DNA of 64,000 bases from RGIG4079 sp045596365 (GTDB lineage Bacteria; Bacteroidota; Bacteroidia; Bacteroidales; Muribaculaceae): positions 1-64,000 of the forward strand of contig JAZOCE010000009.1 in assembly GCA_045596365.1 (NCBI GenBank), written 5' to 3'. How positions within the stretch are numbered: the first letter of the stretch is position 1; each line of letters opens with the position of its first letter. Shown piece after piece: positions 36,782 through 44,853 of this stretch. The position numbers were made by a program, and so were the translations under genes. The notes below the pieces were generated by a model. The model saw nothing but the letters and a program-made list of their open reading frames with translations. It did no database searches and was not told the origin of the DNA.

Positions 36782-36816
36782 GAACAATTCCGTTCTCTTT
36801 GAGGACGGGATTGTTC
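36782..36816 (+). promoter_or_regulatory. Hairpin between the binding and enzyme halves of the PUL
   Basis: Arms GAACAATTCCGTTC (36782-36795) and GGACGGGATTGTTC (36803-36816) pair over 14 bp with two G-T wobbles and a 7-base loop. CTTTAATAATT follows, a poor T-run. In the 67-base gap it may act as an attenuator or a 3' RNA-stabilising structure that sets susCD levels above those of the downstream enzymes. Confidence 0.6.
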
Positions 36817-36833
36817 CTTTAATAATTAAACTC

Positions 36834-37865
36834 ATGAAATTTAACAGAATTTTATTTATTCCTGCTGCTTGCTTGGTACTTTCAATGGCTATTGTATCTT
36901 GCGACAGCGAAGGAGATGATAATGTTCAATGGTGGGATTGGAGTACTAATCAAGAAGATCCTGAAGGACCTGTTGAACCAGAAGAACCAGCTGATGCTAA
37001 CCCTGAAATCGTAGCTCTTGGATGGACCAATGAAACTTTGGCGTTGGAAGCAGCTTATGGAAACGTTCCCGATTATATCCAAATATACAAATCACCGGCT
37101 ACTCTTTGCGACAAAAACGCTTATGCTTATATCGCAGTAGCTGACTTTGCTCAAGCAACTCTTGATGTTCTTGGTGACGCTCAAAACTTGGTTACTCCAT
37201 CAGACCGTTATGAAGAGTCTTTGGCTCCTATTGTGGTTAATGGTGGTTACTTCTATCAATCATCGTTGAGCCTTATCGTGCGTGATGGCGAATTGATTTG
37301 TCCTAACAATCAAGTAGATTCTCCAGACTGGACTGAAACTTTCTACTATACTCCTCGTGGCACTTTCTCCATTCTTAATGATGGTAGCATCGAAGTGAGT
37401 TGGGTATATACTCTATTGTCAGGTGTTTCTTATTCTTACCCAACATCAATGCCTCTTGAAAAAGACGTTGTTCCAAGTGCTTCATATCCTGAAGGTGGTA
37501 AAGAATACTCTGCACAAACAGCAATCGGAGGTGGACCGGTTCTTACAAAAGGTGGTTCAATCATCAACTCTTGGGAAGATGAATATTTGAACGTCAACCC
37601 AACTGACAACCGTCCTCGCACTGCAATCGGTTACAACCCAACTGCAAATCGTATTGTTCTCTTTGCTTGTGCAGGTGATAACACTGAAGGCGTTCGCGGT
37701 TTGACTCTTGAAAACACTGCAAGCGTATTATTGGCTCTCGGTTGCACAGAATCTATCAACCTTGACGGTGGTGGTTCGACTGTTATGCTATTCAACGGTA
37801 ACGAAATCATCAAACCAAGCGGTGGCACACAACGCACAGTTGGTAGTTGCGCAGCATTTAAATAA
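36834..37865 (+). CDS. Phosphodiester glycosidase (NAGPA/DUF2233) lipoprotein
   Basis: The family (PF09992) includes the human mannose-6-phosphate uncovering enzyme, which cleaves GlcNAc-1-phosphodiesters. The 343 residues have a lipobox AIVSC (C23), an acidic Ser/Asp/Trp-rich linker (24-56) and then the DUF2233 domain. Family marks are NGGYF (136-140), RTAIGYNP, and LDGGGSTVM (Asp311 on) near the C-terminus. The acidic residues just after the lipid cysteine suggest a surface position. Expected reaction: removal of a sugar linked through its anomeric carbon to phosphate. A close, frameshifted paralogue lies at 59260-60398. Confidence 0.88.
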   Translation: MKFNRILFIPAACLVLSMAIVSCDSEGDDNVQWWDWSTNQEDPEGPVEPEEPADANPEIVALGWTNETLALEAAYGNVPDYIQIYKSPATLCDKNAYAYIAVADFAQATLDVLGDAQNLVTPSDRYEESLAPIVVNGGYFYQSSLSLIVRDGELICPNNQVDSPDWTETFYYTPRGTFSILNDGSIEVSWVYTLLSGVSYSYPTSMPLEKDVVPSASYPEGGKEYSAQTAIGGGPVLTKGGSIINSWEDEYLNVNPTDNRPRTAIGYNPTANRIVLFACAGDNTEGVRGLTLENTASVLLALGCTESINLDGGGSTVMLFNGNEIIKPSGGTQRTVGSCAAFK

Positions 37866-37883
37866 TAATTTTCATTATTAAAT

Positions 37884-39257
37884 ATGAAGCGATTTAAGTT
37901 TATAAACATCTGTTTTGCTCTACTCACAGTAGCAGCTCTTTGTTCAGCTTGTTCAGAGGATGAACCGGATAATAACTGGTGGGATGAGGAAGAAGAAAAA
38001 AAGGATCCCACTGACAACAATGAAGATCAAGATGAGCCGGAAATAGTAGAAGTAAAACCTCGTTATATTTGGGTTGATGCAGCAGCTAACTTTGTTGAAT
38101 TTGCCAACAGCAAAGAAAACATTGCTCGCGACTTAAAAAAAGCCGCTGATGCCGGATTTACCGACATCGTAGTTGACGTGAGAAACTCAATGGGTGATGT
38201 ACTTTTCAATACTTCTGTTGTTGACCAAGCTACAAAACTGCCCACATGGAAAGGTGGTTATCACTATCATGTGCGCACCGAGACATGGGATTATCTGCAA
38301 GCATTTATTGATGCAGGTCATGAACTCGGTCTAAAAATTCATGCAGCGATAAACACATTTACCGGTGGTTGTATTTATCCCTACGGACTCGGAGAACAAG
38401 GTCTTGTGTTCCGCGATAGTTCAAAAAAAGATTGGGTAACTACACTATTACTCAATGGTTCTCTTGTTAACGCAATGGATACCGACAGTGACAGCTACAC
38501 CACCAAGTTCTTCAATCCGGCAAATGACGAAGTACAAGAGTTCTTGCTCAGCCTACTTCGAGACCTTGCGAAATATGACCTCGATGGTATATTCTTAGAC
38601 CGCTGTCGATATGATGATAAAAATTCTGATTTCTCTGATGTCTCAAAAAAGAAATTTGAGAACTACCTTGGGCACTCAATCTCAAATTTTCCTAATTGTA
38701 TCGCATCAAGTTACCAAAAAGATTGGTGGGCATTCAGAGCAAAAGTTATTCACGATTTCATCGTGAAAGCTCGTGAAGCAGTGAAATCAGTTAATAGTAA
38801 CATTCAATTTGGAACATACGTTGGCGCATGGTATTCTACATATAATGAGGTAGGCGTAAACTGGGCAAGTCCACGATATAAAGCATCAATGTACTATTCA
38901 TGGGCTAACACTGACTGGAATAAATATGGTTACGCCGACCACTTGGATTTCATGCTCCTCGGAGCATATGCCGGTGTAAATAGCATCTATGGGTCAACAG
39001 AATGGACATGTCAAGGCTTCTGCCAATTGGCAAAATCCAAACTGATGGGCGATGTGCTATTTGCCGGAGGTCCTGACGTTGGAAATTCAACAGGCTATGA
39101 AAATGGAGGTCAAGGCTCAGCTGTAACTAAAACCATTGATGCTTGTATCAACGCAGCCGACGGATATTTCCTTTTTGACATGGTGCATGTGCGCGACTAT
39201 AATTATTGGAACGCATGCAAAACAGGTATCGACAAATATTTAAACACGCTAAAATAG
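37884..39257 (+). CDS. GHL10/family-10-like glycoside hydrolase lipoprotein
   Basis: The 457 residues have a lipobox LCSAC (about C23), followed by SEDE and an acidic Trp-containing linker like that of the preceding protein, so both are probably surface exposed. The barrel (PF02638, GHL10/DUF187 type) runs from about 60 to 455: RYIWVDAAANF, GFTDIVVDVRNSMGDVLF, GLKIHAAINTF, and YDLDGIFLDRCRYDD, where the Asp residues are candidate catalytic groups. Exact activity is unassigned; some members act on glucans or peptidoglycan-like chains. It is homologous to the C-terminal half of the fusion protein two genes downstream. Confidence 0.82.
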   Translation: MKRFKFINICFALLTVAALCSACSEDEPDNNWWDEEEEKKDPTDNNEDQDEPEIVEVKPRYIWVDAAANFVEFANSKENIARDLKKAADAGFTDIVVDVRNSMGDVLFNTSVVDQATKLPTWKGGYHYHVRTETWDYLQAFIDAGHELGLKIHAAINTFTGGCIYPYGLGEQGLVFRDSSKKDWVTTLLLNGSLVNAMDTDSDSYTTKFFNPANDEVQEFLLSLLRDLAKYDLDGIFLDRCRYDDKNSDFSDVSKKKFENYLGHSISNFPNCIASSYQKDWWAFRAKVIHDFIVKAREAVKSVNSNIQFGTYVGAWYSTYNEVGVNWASPRYKASMYYSWANTDWNKYGYADHLDFMLLGAYAGVNSIYGSTEWTCQGFCQLAKSKLMGDVLFAGGPDVGNSTGYENGGQGSAVTKTIDACINAADGYFLFDMVHVRDYNYWNACKTGIDKYLNTLK

Positions 39258-39270
39258 AAGTTTTTAATAG

Positions 39271-40731
39271 ATGAAAGCTCTAAAATCCAATGTAGCAAGC
39301 CTCATGCTTGCTACATTGTTCTCAATAACAAGCCTTAGCGCATCAGCGCAAACACAAGAAAGCCGTGTAATTACCGGTAAAGTCAGTGATGGTAAAAATG
39401 CAATTGCAAATGTTGCTGTTACCGATGGACGAAATGTTGTAACGACCAATGAAAATGGGGTTTACACTATAACTACTCCGATTGATGCACGCTTTGTATA
39501 TATCTCAACTCCTGCAGGATATAAAGTCCCTGTAGCAGATAAAACAATACCTCAATTTTTTCAAAAACTTAGTAACGACAAAAGCACCTATGATTTTGTC
39601 TTAACTAAAAACAAGAACAACGACAAGAAACACGCTTTTGTCGTTCACTCTGATGTTCAAGTAACATCTACTGCCGACATTGAACAATACAAAATAATTG
39701 TTGATGATTGTCGCAAAACAATTGACAATATCAAAGGAGATATATTTGGTTTTGATTGCGGCGATATCGTTGGCGACAGCCCTTTCCTATATCCTGACTA
39801 TATTAAAACTGTTTCTAACATCGAAATACCTATGTTCCGTGCAATAGGTAATCATGACATGGACTATTATGGACGCTCTCATGAGACATCATATAAAACA
39901 TTTGAGAACTACTTCGGACCCACTTTTTATTCGTTCAACAAAGGAAAAGCCCACTACATTATCTTAAACAACAACTTCTTCGTTGGTCGAGATTATTTCT
40001 ATATGGGATATATTGACGAAAAAACATTCAATTGGCTTGAACAAGATCTTGCATTAGTACCCGAAGATCACATTATATTTGTTTTCATGCACATACCATC
40101 TCGACTAACCAATGATGAGCAACAATTCAAATATGATTATTTCACTATCGCTGACCAAACAGTGAACGCTCGTGCTCTACATAATTTATTTAAAGACCAT
40201 GAGACTCACATTATAACCGGTCACATGCACTATAACCTCAACATGGAATTCAACGATAAAATCATGGAACATAATACAGCATCGGCTTGTGGAACATGGT
40301 GGCAAATTCCCGAATGTCTTGACGGCACTCCTCGCGGATATGCGGTCTATGAGGTTAATGGCAACAAAGTTGAATGGTACTACAAAGGAGCCGAATATGA
40401 CCGCAATTTCCAAATGCGTGTTTATGGCATTGGCGAATGTGAAGAAGCTCCATCTGATATTGTTGCAAATGTGTGGAATTACGATTCAAAATGGAAAGTT
40501 GAACTAATTGAAGATGGAGAGAAAACATCTGATATGACTAAATTCAGCGGTTACGACCCTTACACAAAAATCCTTTGTAGCGACAAAAGCAAAATAAAAT
40601 ATGACTGGATTTATCCAACAAAGAACGACCACATGTTCCGCGCTACTCCCAAAAATCCTAATGCAAAATTACAGGTTAAAGTAACCGACCGTTTCGGTAA
40701 CATCTATATTCAAGACGTAAAAAACAAATAA
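39271..40731 (+). CDS. Exported calcineurin-like metallophosphoesterase
   Basis: The 486 residues have a signal peptide (about 1-26, ending SASAQ), an N-terminal beta domain (MetallophosN type, about 33-113) and the catalytic domain (about 117-345). The metal-binding motifs are HSDVQ, DCGDIVGD, GNHDMD, MHIPS and GHMHYN. A MetallophosC-like tail follows. All ligands are present, so it should be an active periplasmic phosphomonoesterase or phosphodiesterase. Beside a phosphodiester glycosidase its likely job is to remove the phosphate exposed after the glycosidic step. Confidence 0.88.
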   Translation: MKALKSNVASLMLATLFSITSLSASAQTQESRVITGKVSDGKNAIANVAVTDGRNVVTTNENGVYTITTPIDARFVYISTPAGYKVPVADKTIPQFFQKLSNDKSTYDFVLTKNKNNDKKHAFVVHSDVQVTSTADIEQYKIIVDDCRKTIDNIKGDIFGFDCGDIVGDSPFLYPDYIKTVSNIEIPMFRAIGNHDMDYYGRSHETSYKTFENYFGPTFYSFNKGKAHYIILNNNFFVGRDYFYMGYIDEKTFNWLEQDLALVPEDHIIFVFMHIPSRLTNDEQQFKYDYFTIADQTVNARALHNLFKDHETHIITGHMHYNLNMEFNDKIMEHNTASACGTWWQIPECLDGTPRGYAVYEVNGNKVEWYYKGAEYDRNFQMRVYGIGECEEAPSDIVANVWNYDSKWKVELIEDGEKTSDMTKFSGYDPYTKILCSDKSKIKYDWIYPTKNDHMFRATPKNPNAKLQVKVTDRFGNIYIQDVKNK

Positions 40732-40733
40732 TC

Positions 40734-43418
40734 ATGAAAATAAAAAGCTCTATAGCATCTCTATTCCTTTTCGGAGCATTGACCGCCAATGCCGAGATAA
40801 CCATGCCATCATTTTTCAATGACAACATGGTATTGCAACAAAAATCAACAGTAACATTTCGCGGAACAGCAAATCCCGATACTAAAGTAACAATCAAAAC
40901 AGGCTGGGATAACAAAAAAATCAACACCAAATCTGATAGTCAAGGAAATTGGACTGTTGACATCGCAACTCCAGGATTTGGTGGTCCGTTTGACATAGTT
41001 GTATCTGACGGCACCGCTAAAACATTGAATGATGTTTATGTTGGAGAAGTGTGGTTGTGTTCAGGACAATCCAACATGGAAATGCCCATGAGAGGGTTTA
41101 CCGGTCAACCTGTTGAAAACTCTCAAGAAATAATTGCTGAAGCTAATAGTCGTAGAAACATTCGCCTTTTCCGTCAAGAAAATGCATGGTCAACAACCGG
41201 CATGAACGATATTGCTAATGCAAAATGGGAGAAACCCACATCTGATGCCGTTGCTCAATTTAGCGCAGTGGGATATGTATTTGCTGATCAACTTGAAAAA
41301 TCACTCGATGTACCTGTAGGTATCATTCAATGTGCATGGAGCATGTCAACAATACAAGCATGGATGCCTCGCGAAACATTTACCGCTCAATTCCCCGATA
41401 TTGAATTACCCAATATCAACGGAACAGAAAAAGATTTCGGATGGCTTCAAGGCACCCCTACTCTTTTATGGAATGCAATGGTAAATCCATGGAAAGGATT
41501 CCCTATTGCCGGTGTTCTGTGGTATCAAGGAGAAGCCAATACTCCTAATGCTGAACTATATCGCAAATTGTTCCCTGCGATGGTTAGCGATTGGAGAAAA
41601 CTATTTAATAATGAGAATCTGCCATTCTATTATGCTCAATTAGCACCATGGAAAGATATGGGTTGTGAAAAAACACTATGGTCTGATTTTCGACAAGTCC
41701 AAAGTGATTTGCTATCTGAAGTAAAAAACACAGGCATGGTTACCACAGGAGACCTTGGCGATAGTATCTTCATTCATTTCCCTAAGAAAATTCAAGTGGG
41801 TAAACGCTTTGCCTACCTTGCTCTCAATAACGCATATGGCAATAAAGGCATTATGAGCGAAGCACCCATCGCCGTAAGTTGCGAAAAAAACGAAGATAGG
41901 ACCTATTGGATTCGCTTTAAAGGGGGAGAGAAAGGACTAACTCCTGAGAACAAAGAGCTATCAGGTTTTGAACTTGTTGACTTTAAAGGAAAAGTATATC
42001 CTGCAAAAGCACAAATTCTTAATAGTAGCAATGTCGTGAGAGTGTGGAGCGAAAAAGTGCCTTATCCTGTTGAAGTCAGATATGGCTACCACAATTACTA
42101 CGAAAGCTCATTGTTTAACAATGTAGGTATTCCTGCTGCTCCATTTAAAATGGAGATTAAACACACCACAGCTGCGACACAAAAACCTGCGCTAATGTGG
42201 TTTGATGCCGAAGCCAACTTCCGCCGTTTCAGTAACACCGACACAATCGACTACTATCTTTCTAAAATAAAATCTCTCGGCTTTACTCATGCTGTTGTGT
42301 GCTTGCGCCCAATCACAGGCGAAGTGCTATTTGACAGCGACATTGCCCCCATTCACAAAGAATGGGAAGGAGAAAACCATCCAGGATTTGACTACTTGGG
42401 ATATTTCATTGAACAAGGTCACAAACTTGGTCTTGAAGTGCTTGCATCAATGAATGTATTCTGTGCCGGGAACAATCACAAAGAACGCGGAGTCGTTTAT
42501 GAAGGGCACCCCGAATGGGCTTCACACTACTATGACCCGGTAAAAGGCATTATCCCTATCACTAAACTTAAAGGACCAAACAAATATGGTGCAATGGTAA
42601 ACCCCATCAACGAGGAATACCAAAATTATATAATCAGCATCATGAAAGAGATTATCACAAAATATCCTACTGTTGACGGATTGATGCTTGACCGCGTACG
42701 TTACGATGGTATCAACACCGATTTCTCAGATATGAGTCGCAAAAAATTTGAAGAATACATAGGTCAAAAAGTGCAAAACTTCCCATCTGATATCCTTTCA
42801 TGGAAAAAAGATGGAAAACGCTACACTCCTGTTTATGGCAAACTTGCTAAACAATGGGCTGAATGGCGCACTAAAAATATTACTGAATTCATGGCTCGCG
42901 CACGTAAAGAGGTGAAAGCGACAAATCCTAATGTTGATTTCTGTACCTATACAGGGGCTTGGTATCCATCATATTTTGAAGTGGGTGTGAACTTTGCAAG
43001 CAAAGATTATGATCCGAGTAAAGACTTTGAATGGGCAACTCCAAACTATAGAAATTATGGATATGCCGAACTGATTGACATCTATGCTACAGGTAATTAT
43101 TATACCGATATCACACTTGAAGATTATCGCAAAAGCAATAAATTAGTGTGGAACGAAACAGATAGCCAAGCACAAAGTGGCACATGGTATTGCGTTGAAG
43201 GTTCATGCCAAAAATTGCGCGAAATCCTTGGCAAAAACGACTTCATGGGAGGTATTTTGGTGGATCAATTCTATGAAAATCGTCCTGACCTTTCAAGAAC
43301 AATAGCTCAAAATCTTAAAGATTCTGATGGGTTGATGGTATTTGATATTGTACACATCATCACTAAAGACCTTTGGAAAGAAGTTGAAGAAGGGATGAAA
43401 AAAGGAGGGAACCTATGA
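40734..43418 (+). CDS. Fusion: sialate O-acetylesterase (SASA) plus GHL10 barrel
   Basis: Two enzymes in one 894-residue exported chain (signal peptide about 1-20). The N-terminal part (about 21-475) is a SASA-type carbohydrate esterase: nucleophile in LCSGQSN (S113), conserved GVLWYQGEAN, and GDLGDSIFIHFPKK carrying the usual Asp/His region. The C-terminal part (about 485-890) is a GHL10 barrel with WFDAEANFRRF, DGLMLDRVRYDG and TYTGAWYPSYFEVGVN, matching the stand-alone protein encoded at 37884. Start is two bases after the previous stop. Expected: O-deacetylation plus cleavage on the same glycan. Most SASA proteins lack the extra barrel. Confidence 0.88.
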   Translation: MKIKSSIASLFLFGALTANAEITMPSFFNDNMVLQQKSTVTFRGTANPDTKVTIKTGWDNKKINTKSDSQGNWTVDIATPGFGGPFDIVVSDGTAKTLNDVYVGEVWLCSGQSNMEMPMRGFTGQPVENSQEIIAEANSRRNIRLFRQENAWSTTGMNDIANAKWEKPTSDAVAQFSAVGYVFADQLEKSLDVPVGIIQCAWSMSTIQAWMPRETFTAQFPDIELPNINGTEKDFGWLQGTPTLLWNAMVNPWKGFPIAGVLWYQGEANTPNAELYRKLFPAMVSDWRKLFNNENLPFYYAQLAPWKDMGCEKTLWSDFRQVQSDLLSEVKNTGMVTTGDLGDSIFIHFPKKIQVGKRFAYLALNNAYGNKGIMSEAPIAVSCEKNEDRTYWIRFKGGEKGLTPENKELSGFELVDFKGKVYPAKAQILNSSNVVRVWSEKVPYPVEVRYGYHNYYESSLFNNVGIPAAPFKMEIKHTTAATQKPALMWFDAEANFRRFSNTDTIDYYLSKIKSLGFTHAVVCLRPITGEVLFDSDIAPIHKEWEGENHPGFDYLGYFIEQGHKLGLEVLASMNVFCAGNNHKERGVVYEGHPEWASHYYDPVKGIIPITKLKGPNKYGAMVNPINEEYQNYIISIMKEIITKYPTVDGLMLDRVRYDGINTDFSDMSRKKFEEYIGQKVQNFPSDILSWKKDGKRYTPVYGKLAKQWAEWRTKNITEFMARARKEVKATNPNVDFCTYTGAWYPSYFEVGVNFASKDYDPSKDFEWATPNYRNYGYAELIDIYATGNYYTDITLEDYRKSNKLVWNETDSQAQSGTWYCVEGSCQKLREILGKNDFMGGILVDQFYENRPDLSRTIAQNLKDSDGLMVFDIVHIITKDLWKEVEEGMKKGGNL

Positions 43419-44818
43419 ATGACCGCGCCTTATCAATAGACGCTCTACGCGGATATGCCATAATCACAATGGTGTTAAGCGCATCAATTGTGTCAGGAAT
43501 TCTTCCGGGATGGATGTACCACGCACAGACCCCCCCCCCGTCCCATGCATTCAATCCCGATGTTCCGGGATTGACTTGGGTTGACTTGGTTTTTCCTTCC
43601 TTCCTTTTTGCAATGGGAGCAGCCTTCCCATTCTCTATCGGCAAAAAAATTCAAAAAGGGGTGAGCAAATTAAAAATGACACTATCGGCATTATGGCGAG
43701 GAGTGTTACTTACCTACTTTTCGATATTAATACAACATTTCTACCCCTACATGACAGGTGGTGATACAACATCACAATGGCTTGCTATCTTCTGTTTCAT
43801 CTTACTTTTCCCCATTTACATGAGATTACCGGGAAAGATTTCCAATTGGTTAAGATGGGCAATACAGTTGATAGCAATGGCAGTAGGGTATGTTGCAATT
43901 TTATGTATTGACTATCCCAACGGATATACATTTGACTTGCACACAAGCAACATTATAATACTCATTCTTGCCAATATGGCTGTATTTGCTTCGTTGCTTT
44001 ACATCTTTACATACAACAAGCCAAAACTGCGCTTAGCAATCCTCTTGATGCTCTTCATGGTAACGATATCGGCTACCGTTCCCAACTCATGGGCAGGTGC
44101 ATTCATGAGCTACTCTCCTATTACTTGGTTTTACAACCCCATGTACTTGAAATACTTGTTTATTGTAATACCTGGAGCATTTGCAGGTGAAGTATTGGTA
44201 AAATGGTTGGCTGAACGCAAAGCAAATGGCGCCAATGAGATAAACGAACCAAGCAAAGCCAAAGCATGGACAATACTATTTATAACTCTTGCTATTGTAA
44301 TCGTTAATCTTTATTGCCTATACATGAGATTCATCGGTTTAAATATCATCCTAAACTTGTCATTACTCATGGCAGGCTGGATTATATTAAAACGATTAAC
44401 CGGATACGGCACATTGTGGAGAAACCTATTTATAATCGGCGCATTTATGATATTATTAGGATTAGCGATTGAGCCATTTGAAGGTGGTATCAAAAAAGAC
44501 CCTGTAACATTCTCTTATCTATTTACAACATCAGGGCTATCTTTTATGACACTGATATTTTTCAGCATCATCTGCGACTTCTTCCGCTGTCATAAAGGGA
44601 CTGCATTCCTTGTCATGTCGGGACAAAACCCAATGGTAGCATATGTCGCTGATAACTTACTAATATTCCCTATACTAATCCTATGCGGTGTATGGCAATA
44701 CTTCTCGGTATTCAGCCAAGGCCCATGGTTAGGGTTCCTTCAAGGTGTAATTATAACATCTATGGCTGTTTTAGTAACAATGTTCTTCACTAAAATAAAA
44801 TTTTTGTGGCGTACATAA
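43415..44818 (+). CDS. DUF5009 membrane protein, HGSNAT-like acyltransferase
   Basis: Polytopic inner-membrane protein of 467 residues with about 11 helices. It has the opening of the DUF5009/heparan-alpha-glucosaminide N-acetyltransferase group: RALSIDALRGYAII, HAFNPDVPGLTWVDLVFPSFLF and MGAAFPF. Relatives transfer acetyl groups across a membrane to amino sugars. It overlaps the SASA-GHL10 gene by four bases (ATGA), so translation is coupled to an O-acetylesterase, an odd pairing of acetyl removal and possible acetyl addition. A run of ten C bases lies in codons 39-42. Confidence 0.82.
   Translation: MNDRALSIDALRGYAIITMVLSASIVSGILPGWMYHAQTPPPSHAFNPDVPGLTWVDLVFPSFLFAMGAAFPFSIGKKIQKGVSKLKMTLSALWRGVLLTYFSILIQHFYPYMTGGDTTSQWLAIFCFILLFPIYMRLPGKISNWLRWAIQLIAMAVGYVAILCIDYPNGYTFDLHTSNIIILILANMAVFASLLYIFTYNKPKLRLAILLMLFMVTISATVPNSWAGAFMSYSPITWFYNPMYLKYLFIVIPGAFAGEVLVKWLAERKANGANEINEPSKAKAWTILFITLAIVIVNLYCLYMRFIGLNIILNLSLLMAGWIILKRLTGYGTLWRNLFIIGAFMILLGLAIEPFEGGIKKDPVTFSYLFTTSGLSFMTLIFFSIICDFFRCHKGTAFLVMSGQNPMVAYVADNLLIFPILILCGVWQYFSVFSQGPWLGFLQGVIITSMAVLVTMFFTKIKFLWRT
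43530..43539 (+). repeat. C10 homopolymer inside the DUF5009 gene
   Basis: Ten consecutive C bases encode part of Thr-Pro-Pro-Pro (residues 39-42) in an AT-rich gene. Slippage by one base would frameshift the protein near its N-terminus, as in phase-variable genes. Confidence 0.85.
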
Positions 44819-44853
44819 ATCAATATCAAAAAACTAATAACATTCCAACCTAT

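Noticed and set aside
37884..43418. Sialic acid catabolism locus in the strict sense
   Set aside because: SASA, AGE and GH20 are present, but there is no sialidase, NanA lyase or sialic acid transporter in the window.
44806..44853. Longer GH20 start
   Set aside because: It begins inside the DUF5009 gene and would place unconserved polar residues before a clear lipoprotein signal.
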